Part shown: positions 6,369-12,766 of the stretch, piece after piece | How the letters are laid out: every line of letters begins with the position of its first letter | How positions within the stretch are numbered: position 1 is the first letter of the stretch | Assembly (NCBI GenBank): GCA_022713905.1 | Contig: JAIHTM010000041.1 | Coordinates: 1 to 14,074, forward strand | Origin: Collinsella sp. | Lineage (GTDB): Bacteria; Actinomycetota; Coriobacteriia; Coriobacteriales; Coriobacteriaceae | Length of the DNA stretch: 14,074 nucleotides | Direction: 5' to 3' | Position numbers and translations under genes: made by a program | Notes under the pieces: generated by a model | Told to the model about the DNA's origin: nothing | The model's database searches: none | What the model saw: only the letters and a program-made list of their open reading frames with translations

Positions 6369-7847
6369 ATGACAACAAAGTCCATGCAGCAGGCCATCGA
6401 TACGGCCTCGACCTATATCGCCGAACACGCCCCCGAGGTAGCACAGGCCAGTATGCGCCAAACCTATCATCTTATGGGGCCGTGCGGCTGGATCAACGAC
6501 CCCAATGGTCTGATCTATTACCGGGGCCAGTACCATTTCTTCTACCAGTTCAACCCGTATAGCGGGTTCTGGGGAAAGATGCATTGGGGCCATGCGGTCA
6601 GCGACGACCTGCTGCACTGGACCCAGTTGCCGATGGCGTTGGCGCCCAGCGAGCCATACGACGACCACCCCCAGGGCGGATGCTTCTCGGGCAGCGCCAT
6701 CGAGAAGGACGGCAAGCTGTACGTGGCGTACACCGGCACCGCCAACCATGGCAATGGCTTTGTGCAGACACAGAACATAGCCATCAGCGAAGACGGTGTG
6801 CACTTTACCAAGTACGAGGGCAATCCCGTGATCGAGGCCCCCAGCGGTGTTCCCACGGATTACTTCCGCGACCCCAAGATGTGGGAGCATGAAGGGCTGT
6901 ACTACATGGTGGTCGGCGCGCAGCGCGACGGCAAGGCGCAAGCTCTCTTGTACCGATCCGAGAATCTTCTTGATTGGGAGTTCCTTAACGTCATGCACGA
7001 GTCCCGTGGCGAGTGGGGATACATGTGGGAGTGCCCGGACTTCTTCCCGCTGAAAGACAAATGGGTGTTCCTATGCTCGCCCATGGGTGCCGGCGAGCGT
7101 ACCACGGTGTATTTCGTTGGCGATATCGACTATGCCACGGGCCGCTTTGTCTACACGGTGACCGGTGAATCCGACTGGGGCTTCGATTTCTATGCGCCGC
7201 AGACGTTCGTGGATGCCCAAGGGCGTCGGATCGCCGTTGGCTGGGCCAACGGCTGGGATTGGATGCCATTCTGGAAAGACTGGGGCCCGACATACCAGCA
7301 AGGATGGTGCGGATCGCTTTCGGTGCCGCGCGAGGTTGTATTGAACGATGACCTGACGCTGTCGTTCCGTCCTGTGGCGGAGCTTGATCGGCTGCGTGCG
7401 GACATGAGTGCCGAGGAAAACGTGACCGTGCGCGACGGGCAGAGGCATGTCGTCCAGGCCGGAGACGGCGTGCATTTCGATCTTTCCTTTGCGCTTGACC
7501 TTGAGGCCACGCGAGCGAAGCAGGTGGACCTGCTGCTTCGATGCGGTGAAGGCAAACGCACGGTATGCACATTTGACTTGGAGCATGCCGAGATGAGCGT
7601 CGACCGCAACGATTCCGATGGGTGGAGCAAGGGGAAGACCCATAGCCCGCTGATGGTCGCCGGAAGCCCCCGAATGGAAGTGGAAGTGATCGGCGACACC
7701 AGTTCGCTGGAAATCTTCATCAACGGAGGCCGTGTGGTGTATTCCCTGAACGTGTTCGCTCCTGCGACCTGCAATGAGATTGCAGTCGAGCCGCATGGCG
7801 GCGATGCCGCGCTTGCCGCTATCCGGGGGTACGCGCTCAGAGCCTAG
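6369..7847 (+). CDS. GH32 beta-fructofuranosidase (sucrase/fructan exohydrolase type)
   Basis: A 492-residue intracellular enzyme starting seven bases after AAGGAGA (6356-6362). All GH32 catalytic motifs are intact: WINDPNG with the nucleophile Asp44, FRDP with the transition-state-stabilising Asp168, and WECPDFF with the acid/base Glu221. The five-bladed propeller fills about residues 30-350 and the C-terminal beta-sandwich about 365-492 (ending LEIFINGGRVVYSLNVFAP...). GH32 enzymes release fructose from beta-D-fructofuranosides such as sucrose, inulobiose and short fructans. Without a signal peptide it acts on imported substrate. Lying 42 bases after the GH172 gene, it fits the second step of difructose dianhydride I breakdown: inulobiose to two fructose. 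The length is normal and there is no damage. Confidence 0.93.
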   Translation: MTTKSMQQAIDTASTYIAEHAPEVAQASMRQTYHLMGPCGWINDPNGLIYYRGQYHFFYQFNPYSGFWGKMHWGHAVSDDLLHWTQLPMALAPSEPYDDHPQGGCFSGSAIEKDGKLYVAYTGTANHGNGFVQTQNIAISEDGVHFTKYEGNPVIEAPSGVPTDYFRDPKMWEHEGLYYMVVGAQRDGKAQALLYRSENLLDWEFLNVMHESRGEWGYMWECPDFFPLKDKWVFLCSPMGAGERTTVYFVGDIDYATGRFVYTVTGESDWGFDFYAPQTFVDAQGRRIAVGWANGWDWMPFWKDWGPTYQQGWCGSLSVPREVVLNDDLTLSFRPVAELDRLRADMSAEENVTVRDGQRHVVQAGDGVHFDLSFALDLEATRAKQVDLLLRCGEGKRTVCTFDLEHAEMSVDRNDSDGWSKGKTHSPLMVAGSPRMEVEVIGDTSSLEIFINGGRVVYSLNVFAPATCNEIAVEPHGGDAALAAIRGYALRA

Positions 7848-7860
7848 GGGCTTGTCCATA

Positions 7861-7907
7861 GGCGGCGGGCGTTTCCCATTTAGACTTGTAGGGAATCGTT
7901 CGCCGCC
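7861..7907 (+). other. Long hairpin between GH32 and regulator genes
   Basis: GGCGGCGGGCGTTTCCC (7861-7877) pairs with GGGAATCGTTCGCCGCC (7891-7907): 17 positions with two G-U pairs and one mismatch, closing a 13-base loop. It begins 13 bases after the GH32 stop. No U-run follows, so it is not a classic terminator; it may partly block read-through into the regulator gene or stabilise the upstream message. Confidence 0.6.
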
Positions 7908-7919
7908 AATTGCTATAAC

Positions 7920-7929
7920 GGGGGGGGGG
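7920..7929 (+). repeat. Ten-G homopolymer at the regulator's ribosome binding site
   Basis: Ten consecutive G lie between TATAAC (7914-7919, a possible -10 hexamer without a well-placed -35) and the regulator ATG at 7936. No other Shine-Dalgarno sequence is present, so this run must serve as one or spoil one. Its length makes slippage during replication likely, which would alter spacing or strength of translation initiation. Confidence 0.75.
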
Positions 7930-7935
7930 AAACTC

Positions 7936-8961
7936 ATGGCCACGATAACGGACGTTGCGCGGGTAGCGGGAGTATCCAAGAACACGGTGTCGCGATATCT
8001 CAACGAACGTGGCTATATGTCGGAAAAAACCAAGAGCGCCATTCAGGATGCCATAGACCTGCTGCACTACCAACCCAATCAGATTGCGCGAAGCCTGACC
8101 ACCAAGCGCACTAATTTTGTCGGATTGGTCATCCCCGATGTGGTGCAGCCATTCTTTGCCACCATGGCTTCTCGCATTGAGGACGAACTGGATCGTCGCG
8201 GATACAAGATGATTCTGTGCAACACCATGCATTCCTCGGCAAAAGAGCGTAAATATTTGGATATGCTTACCGCCAATAAGGTTGATGGCATTATTGTGGG
8301 CAGCCATTCCGTGGACATCGATTACTCCGGCATTGGTTTGCCGATCATATCCTTGGATCGTTCCTTGGCCGATGATATTCCGGTGGTGCATGCAGATCAT
8401 GTGCAGGGCGGACATATTGCGGCTGAGGCGTTTTTGAAGCATGGCTGTAAGAAAGTTGTGCAGTTTGTAGGTTATTCGAAGGTGTTGTCTCCTTCCGCGC
8501 AACGGCATAAGGTGTTTGCCGAACAGATGCGTGACCACGGTGTCGAATGCTTTACCTATGAGTTGCGACTCAACCAGTTTGAATTCTCGTCCTACCTGCA
8601 AACTGCCAAAATGTTCCTCAATCAGTACCCAGACGTGGATGGTATTTTTGCAGCCGATCTGATTGCACTCGCAGTCCAGCGTGAGGCGCTTTCGCGAGGG
8701 CGTCGCATTCCGGATGACCTATTTATATTCGGCTATGATGGCTCGTTCGTCTATAAGATTGCATATCCGCCGCTGCCTACGGTGATACAGCCGTATGAGG
8801 AGATAGCTGCCACTATTGTGGATTTGCTTGAGCAGAGGATCGCCGGACAAACACCAGAATTCCATTCGTATGTAATTCCGGTTGTTTCTTCCGAAAGTGT
8901 GCCAGATGAAGCGGATGGTGATTCCGTTGGTAACTATGATCTGATGGTTGCGCCTCGTTAG
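7936..8961 (+). CDS. LacI-family transcriptional regulator of the fructoside operon
   Basis: A 341-residue repressor. ATG 7936 is chosen because ATITDVARVAGVSKNTVSRYL is the canonical LacI start (helix-turn-helix at about residues 4-24, hinge around YQPNQIARSL). The longer in-frame extension back to 7774 lies within the GH32 gene and the hairpin. The periplasmic-binding-like domain follows (residues 60-330: TNFVGLVIPDVVQPFFATM, NKVDGIIVGSH, GIFAADLIALAVQREALSRG, DDLFIFGYDGS). It would bind a sugar, probably the imported saccharide or its products, and release the operators at 1537-1552 and 1684-1699. The ribosome binding site is the ten-G tract. It ends convergently against the second LacI gene, with a shared terminator between them. 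Confidence 0.9.
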   Translation: MATITDVARVAGVSKNTVSRYLNERGYMSEKTKSAIQDAIDLLHYQPNQIARSLTTKRTNFVGLVIPDVVQPFFATMASRIEDELDRRGYKMILCNTMHSSAKERKYLDMLTANKVDGIIVGSHSVDIDYSGIGLPIISLDRSLADDIPVVHADHVQGGHIAAEAFLKHGCKKVVQFVGYSKVLSPSAQRHKVFAEQMRDHGVECFTYELRLNQFEFSSYLQTAKMFLNQYPDVDGIFAADLIALAVQREALSRGRRIPDDLFIFGYDGSFVYKIAYPPLPTVIQPYEEIAATIVDLLEQRIAGQTPEFHSYVIPVVSSESVPDEADGDSVGNYDLMVAPR

Positions 8962-8994
8962 TGAGCGTATAGTGCGCTGACTGTGAGAGATGAC

Positions 8995-9029
8995 GATTTG
9001 TGCGGCTCTTCGGATAAGAGCCGCAAATC
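8995..9029. terminator. Bidirectional terminator between convergent lacI genes
   Basis: GATTTG-TG-CGGCTCTT (8995-9010) pairs with AAGAGCCGCAAATC (9016-9029): 14 base pairs with a two-base bulge and a five-base loop. It lies 33 bases after the plus-strand regulator stop and directly abuts the minus-strand regulator's stop codon, so it can end both transcripts. The A/T pairs at the stem base give short U-runs in either direction. Confidence 0.75.
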
Positions 9030-9030
9030 A

Positions 9031-10053
9031 TCAATCCAGCGGCAGCGTCGATTCGCGCTGGATCAGGCGGCAGGGTACGTAATCAACGCCGTGATGGGGG
9101 TGTCCGTCGATGGCATCCATCAGATATCGGGCGGCGCAGCGGCCGATGGTTTCGGTCTCGTCGTCGATTGACGTCAGTGCCGGTCGTGAACTGGAAGTCA
9201 GCACGGACCAGTTGTCGTGGCCGATTACGGCGACATCATCCGGAATACGCAGACCTTGCTGCTTCAGCACATCAATGCAGCCTCGGGTAAGCTGATCGTT
9301 CTGGCATACCACTGCATCGAACTTGACGCCTTGGTCGAGCAGCAGGCAGGTGGCGGTGCGTCCCCAGCCCTCGTCCCATTTGCCGTAACGAATCGGGCCC
9401 GCCGGCTCGATGCCCAGTTCGGCCAGCGCTTCGAGCGCGCCTTTGGTACGGTCAGTGGCTGCGGTGTAGGTTTCGTCGCCGCCGATGATGACGATATGCC
9501 GACGGCCGCAGGAGATGAGATGGTTGACTGCTATTCGTCCGGCGTCAACGTTGTCACAGGTCACCGAACAGTCTCCGGTGTCAGTGGAGGGGCCGTAGAC
9601 GTAGATCAGCGGCACTCCCCAGTCGTGGCCAAGCGTGGGGCGTGGGTTGGTTTCGCACTGCACAATAAGCAGACCGTCAACCTTCAGCGACAGTAGTTTT
9701 TCCACGTGCTGGCGTTCAAGAGCGGCATCGCCACGGGCGTTGGCCAGTAAGACTGAAGTCGATTGAGCGCGCAGTTCGTTCTCCGCGCCAATCAGAATCG
9801 GTGCGGAAAAACGGCCTTGCAAATCGGAAGTGACGAGGTCGATAGTGCCGGTGGTGCCGCGGGCCAGGAATTGGGCGAGTTTGTTGGGGGAGTAGTTGAG
9901 CCGCTTGGCGGCATCCAGTACGCGCTGCTTGGTTTCTTCGCTAATGCGGGGCTTGTTGTGCAGTGCCTTGGACGCAGTGGCCAAAGAGACTCCCGCCAAG
10001 GCGGCAACGTCTTCGAGCCGTGCCGCGCGTCCAGTCAATGTCTGGGCCATCAT
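9031..10053 (-). CDS. LacI-family regulator of the lost arabino-oligosaccharide locus
   Basis: A 340-residue intact repressor (ATGATG at 10053-10048, with GAGG four bases before on the minus strand). The DNA-binding domain reads RLEDVAALAGVSLATASKAL (about residues 12-31), the hinge LNYSPNKLAQFLARG, and the ligand domain continues through DGLLIVQCETNP, DAVVCQNDQLTRGCIDVL and DDVAVIGHDNWSVL to YVPCRLIQRESTLPLD. It is divergent from a permease fragment and the hypBA1 relic, so it probably regulated that beta-L-arabino-oligosaccharide locus. Compared with the remnant at 136-443, homology runs only 27 bases upstream of the start and breaks at 10080/10081 inside the former -10 box, so its promoter has been deleted. 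It may be silent or driven from outside. A much longer open frame extends to 11019 but runs antisense through the relics. Confidence 0.88.
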   Translation of the reverse strand: MMAQTLTGRAARLEDVAALAGVSLATASKALHNKPRISEETKQRVLDAAKRLNYSPNKLAQFLARGTTGTIDLVTSDLQGRFSAPILIGAENELRAQSTSVLLANARGDAALERQHVEKLLSLKVDGLLIVQCETNPRPTLGHDWGVPLIYVYGPSTDTGDCSVTCDNVDAGRIAVNHLISCGRRHIVIIGGDETYTAATDRTKGALEALAELGIEPAGPIRYGKWDEGWGRTATCLLLDQGVKFDAVVCQNDQLTRGCIDVLKQQGLRIPDDVAVIGHDNWSVLTSSSRPALTSIDDETETIGRCAARYLMDAIDGHPHHGVDYVPCRLIQRESTLPLD

Positions 10054-10080
10054 GCCTCGATTCCTCGTGTGGTCAACGGT

Positions 10081-10188
10081 GCCACCGAGGCTGGCGTCGT
10101 GGTTCTCCTGATCCCCTGCGCCATCCTGTTTCTCGCCTTGCAGAAGTACTACGTCAAGGGCTTTATGGCTGGAGCTGTCAAGGACTGA
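10081..10188 (+). pseudogene. C-terminal fragment of a second MalG-type permease
   Basis: Thirty-five codons plus TGA (10186-10188) encode a final membrane segment and the family-typical tail: LLIPCAILFLALQKYYVKGF then MAGAVKD. This matches the end of the intact permease at 4082-4912 in pattern but not in detail, so it derives from a different transporter. The N-terminal 85-90 percent and the genes before it are gone, and the sequence joins directly to the lacI upstream region at 10080/10081. In B. longum a binding protein and two permeases precede hypBA1, so this is the last trace of that importer. Confidence 0.8.
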
Positions 10189-10212
10189 CGGATAGTGCCG
10201 ACAGCCCTTGGC

Positions 10213-10233
10213 TGGGAGCCCGGTGGGCTCCCA
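10213..10233 (+). other. Perfect hairpin before the hypBA1 relic
   Basis: TGGGAGCCC and GGGCTCCCA form a perfect 9-bp stem around a three-base loop, 25 bases after the permease stop. No U-run follows. It is presumably the intercistronic hairpin of the former operon. The rest of 10189-10350 holds no gene. Confidence 0.6.
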
Positions 10234-10350
10234 ACAAGCTCCAGGCTGAGACGCGACAGCGTCGAAGTCAATATTGAGCCCGGCTGAAAGCCGGTCCTTA
10301 ATTGCAGGGCCAGAGGCGGTGCAGTGAAGGGCCTTAAGAAAAGGACAATC

Positions 10351-11474
10351 ATGAACGTTACAATCACTTCCCCGTTCTGGAAGCGGCGTCGCGACCAGAT
10401 CGTCGAATCCGTCATCCCCTACCAGTGGTGAGTGATGAACGACGAAATCGACACCACAGTGCCTGACGACCCGGCCGGCAACCAGCTGGCTGACAACAAA
10501 GGCCACGCGGTCGCCAATCTGAAGGTTGTCACCGGCGAATTGGACGACGAATTCCACGGCATGGTGTTCCAGGATTCCGACGTCTACAAGTGGCTTGAGG
10601 AAGCCGCTTATGCGCTGGTCTACCATCCGGATCCCGAACTCAAGGCGCTGTGCAATCGCACGGTCAATCTCATCGCCCGCGCTCAGCAGCCGGACGGCTA
10701 CTTGGACACTCCGTATCAGGTCAAGTCCGGCGTATGGGCCGACCTCCCGCGCTTCAGCCTGATTCAGCAGAGCCACGAGATGTATGTGATGGGTCACTAC
10801 ATCGAGGCCGCCGTCGCCTACCATCAGGTGACCGGCAATGAGCAGGCCCTTGAGGTCGCCAATAAGGCCGAGTTCGCTTCCGGACTCACGGTTGAACAGC
10901 GTTCGGACTTCCCGTGGAACGGTCACGTGGAATACACGGTGAGCCTGCCCGCCAGCGCTACGGACAGCTCGGTCCGATTCGGACTGCGTATCCCCGGTTG
11001 GCCTTGGGCTCTTATGCACTGACCGTCAATGGCAAGTCTGCCGTGGCTCAGCCTGAAGATGGCTTTGTGTATCTGATGGTCAACGCGGGCGATACGTTGG
11101 AGCTTGATATGTCCGTCAAGTTCGTGCGTGCCAACTCCCGAGTGCGTTCCGACGCCGGCCAGGTGGCCGTCATGCGCGGCCTGCTGGTCTACTGCGTCGA
11201 GCAGGCCGACAACCCCGGTGATCTGTGGAACTACCGTTTGGCCGATGGCGTTGATGCCGCTGCCGCTAAGACCGAGTTCCAGTCTGATTTGCTGGGCAGT
11301 GTGGATACCGTCTCGTTGCCGGCTGTGCGTGAGCAGGCTGATAGCGATGACGCCGCGCTATATGCGTCCGCCGACGTTGCGCCAGCCACTGAAGCAGCCA
11401 TACTGACACTGGTGCCGTACTACTCATGGGCCAACCGCGAGGTCGGCCAGATGAGGGTCTGGCTCAGACGATAA
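10351..11474 (+). pseudogene. hypBA1: Decayed GH127 beta-L-arabinofuranosidase gene
   Basis: The start (AAAAGGA then ATG 10351) and the sequence MNVTITSPFWKRRRDQIVES match the B. longum HypBA1 enzyme as I recall it; that enzyme removes beta-L-arabinofuranose from hydroxyproline-linked plant arabino-oligosaccharides. Four defects are visible. Codon 27 is TGA (10429-10431) where the enzyme has Gly. After about residue 172 (ALEVANK) the sequence jumps to AEFASGLTVEQRSDFPW near 10867, losing roughly 280-320 residues, including the catalytic cysteine (Cys417), the catalytic glutamate (Glu322) and the zinc-binding cysteines. A one-base loss near 11000-11007 shifts the frame. Smaller substitutions follow (e.g. 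GLLVYC for GPLVYC). The remainder runs to TAA 11472-11474. Total 1124 bases against about 1977 expected. No activity is possible. Confidence 0.9.
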
Positions 11475-11506
11475 TTCTTACCCCTCTATTCTCCTTCCAT
11501 TGGGTG

Positions 11507-11541
11507 AGCCTCCCACTGCTGAACAGCGGCGGGAGGCTTTC
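11507..11541 (+). terminator. Rho-independent terminator after the hypBA1 relic
   Basis: AGCCTCCC (11507-11514) pairs with GGGAGGCT (11531-11538), with an inner GCTG/CAGC pairing, followed by TTTC. It lies 33 bases after the relic's stop and is the former operon's terminator, insulating yggS. Confidence 0.7.
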
Positions 11542-11588
11542 TCATATGCGGGGTATGATGGGGTGTCGATTCACTGGGGAGAGCAATA

Positions 11589-12476
11589 ATGACGGCATAT
11601 ATGGATCACAAGGACCTCGCCAACGAGGTCATCGATCAATCGCGGGCACAGGAGATCACGGACGGCGTGCATCGGGTGCTTGATCGTATCGCTGCGGCCG
11701 AATCCATGGCCGGGCGGGAAGCTGGTTCGGTGCAGCTCTTGGCCGCCACCAAAACGCGTGACGTTGGCGAGATTATGGCCGCGATTGGTGCCGGCATCCA
11801 TCTCATCGGCGAGAATCGGCCACAGGAGGTTACGGTCAAGGCTCCGGGATTGACGCGCTTGCTTTCGGAGCGTGGAATGTCGTTGGGCGTGATTGGCGAG
11901 GCTGGGGCTTTCAACGGCGCAGCGGCGTCTGGCGCTGCGAACGGCGTCGGTGATTCCGATTCGACTGGTGCATCGGCCAATGCCGCGAATCATATTCCGT
12001 TCCATCTCATCGGCCAATTGCAGGCCAATAAAATCGGCAAAGTGCTGCCGGTGGTGAACACCATCGAATCGGTGGATTCCATCGAACTGGCGGAGAAGAT
12101 TGCGCGCCGCGCCACCATGCGCGGCATCACGGTCGGAGTGCTGCTGGAGGTCAACGAATCCGGCGAGGAATCCAAGTCGGGGTGTGCTCCGAGCCATGCC
12201 ATCGATTTGGCGCAGCGTATCGGTGCCATGGGCGGCCTTGAATTGCAGGGACTGATGACCATCGGCGCCCATGTGGACGACGAACGTGCCATTCGTGCGG
12301 GCTTTGCGCATCTGCGCCGTACCCGTGACCAGATTCTGGCCTCCGGTGCAGAAGGCACTGCCAGCTGTAAGGAGCTTTCCATGGGCATGACCCACGATAT
12401 GGCCTATGCCATCGAAGAGGGCTCCACCATCGTGCGCGTCGGCACCGCTATCTTCGGCGAGCGCGCCTTTATCTGA
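11589..12476 (+). CDS. yggS: YggS/PLPBP-family pyridoxal-phosphate homeostasis protein
   Basis: A 295-residue cytoplasmic PLP-binding protein of the YggS/PROSC family, which buffers free pyridoxal phosphate and has no known enzymatic activity. GGGGAGAG (11576-11583) precedes ATG 11589; TATGAT (11554-11559) may be its -10 box. The PLP lysine is K55 in LLAATKTRDV. Other hallmarks are GENRPQE (74-80), FHLIGQLQANKIGKVLP (138 on), IESVDSIELAEKI, LLEVNESGEESKSGC, GLMTIGAHVDD and LSMGMTHDMAYAIEEGSTIVRVGTAIFGER near the end. The family is usually about 230 residues. The excess is a low-complexity Gly/Ala/Ser insertion at about residues 95-135 between the first helix pair and the HLIGQLQ strand. Otherwise it is intact. 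Confidence 0.92.
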   Translation: MTAYMDHKDLANEVIDQSRAQEITDGVHRVLDRIAAAESMAGREAGSVQLLAATKTRDVGEIMAAIGAGIHLIGENRPQEVTVKAPGLTRLLSERGMSLGVIGEAGAFNGAAASGAANGVGDSDSTGASANAANHIPFHLIGQLQANKIGKVLPVVNTIESVDSIELAEKIARRATMRGITVGVLLEVNESGEESKSGCAPSHAIDLAQRIGAMGGLELQGLMTIGAHVDDERAIRAGFAHLRRTRDQILASGAEGTASCKELSMGMTHDMAYAIEEGSTIVRVGTAIFGERAFI

Positions 12477-12500
12477 GGCATTCCTAGTTTTATTTGTCTG

Positions 12501-12676
12501 TTAGCGACAGAATTTTAGGAAAGAATCGGCTTCGTCCTGAAATCCTGTCGCTGACTTCGTCTTAGTGACAGGATTTCCGGAAATGAGTCCTATCTTCCTA
12601 AAATCCTGTCACTCAGTTGTGCTCAGTGACAGGATTTCAGGAAGAGTGGGCTCATTTCCTAAATTTCTGTCGCTAA
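12501..12676. repeat. Array of six alternating inverted half-repeats
   Basis: Six copies of a roughly 20-base element with consensus TTCCTRAAATYCTGTCRCT (or its complement) alternate in orientation: 12501-12522, 12533-12552, 12564-12583, 12595-12613, 12625-12643 and 12655-12676. Start-to-start steps are 32, 31, 31, 30 and 30 bases, with 11-12-base unrelated spacers. Neighbours 2/3 and 4/5 form hairpins with 18-19-bp stems and 11-base loops (one or two mismatches). The outermost pair (12501-12522 with 12655-12676) matches over 22 bases with one mismatch, so the whole can fold as a branched cruciform. A degenerate seventh copy may overlap at 12481-12500. It fills the gap between yggS and prs, which converge here. 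No coding potential is seen. Confidence 0.9.
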
Positions 12677-12717
12677 GAGGAGCTGGTAATACGAATAAGG
12701 TGTCGCGATACATAGAA

Positions 12718-12745
12718 AAGGTCGTCGCAATCAAGTGACGACCTT
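12718..12745 (-). terminator. Rho-independent terminator of prs
   Basis: On the minus strand AAGGTCGTC (12745-12737) pairs with GACGACCTT (12726-12718) around a ten-base loop, followed by TTC/T-rich sequence. It lies 22 bases after the prs stop codon. Confidence 0.8.
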
Positions 12746-12766
12746 ATGAATATCGAAATAGAGCAA

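Noticed and set aside
5385..6998. Minus-strand frame of 537 codons across the GH172 and GH32 genes
   Set aside because: It spans two clear plus-strand genes and their gap, has no recognisable domain, and is explained by codon bias on the coding strand.
7774..7935. Upstream in-frame start for the fructoside regulator
   Set aside because: The extension overlaps the GH32 gene, the hairpin and the G-tract; homology to LacI proteins begins at ATG 7936.
9763..10188. Continuous plus-strand frame joining lacI antisense to the permease tail
   Set aside because: Only the part from 10081 is homologous to a permease; the earlier part is antisense to lacI, so the frame is an accident of the deletion junction.
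10054..11019. Long upstream extension of the minus-strand LacI frame, giving a 662-residue protein
   Set aside because: It runs antisense through the permease fragment and hypBA1 relic and resembles nothing; the canonical LacI N-terminus and ribosome binding site are at 10053.
12501..12676. CRISPR array
   Set aside because: The repeats alternate in orientation and the spacers are only 11-12 bases, too short for CRISPR; no cas genes are nearby.
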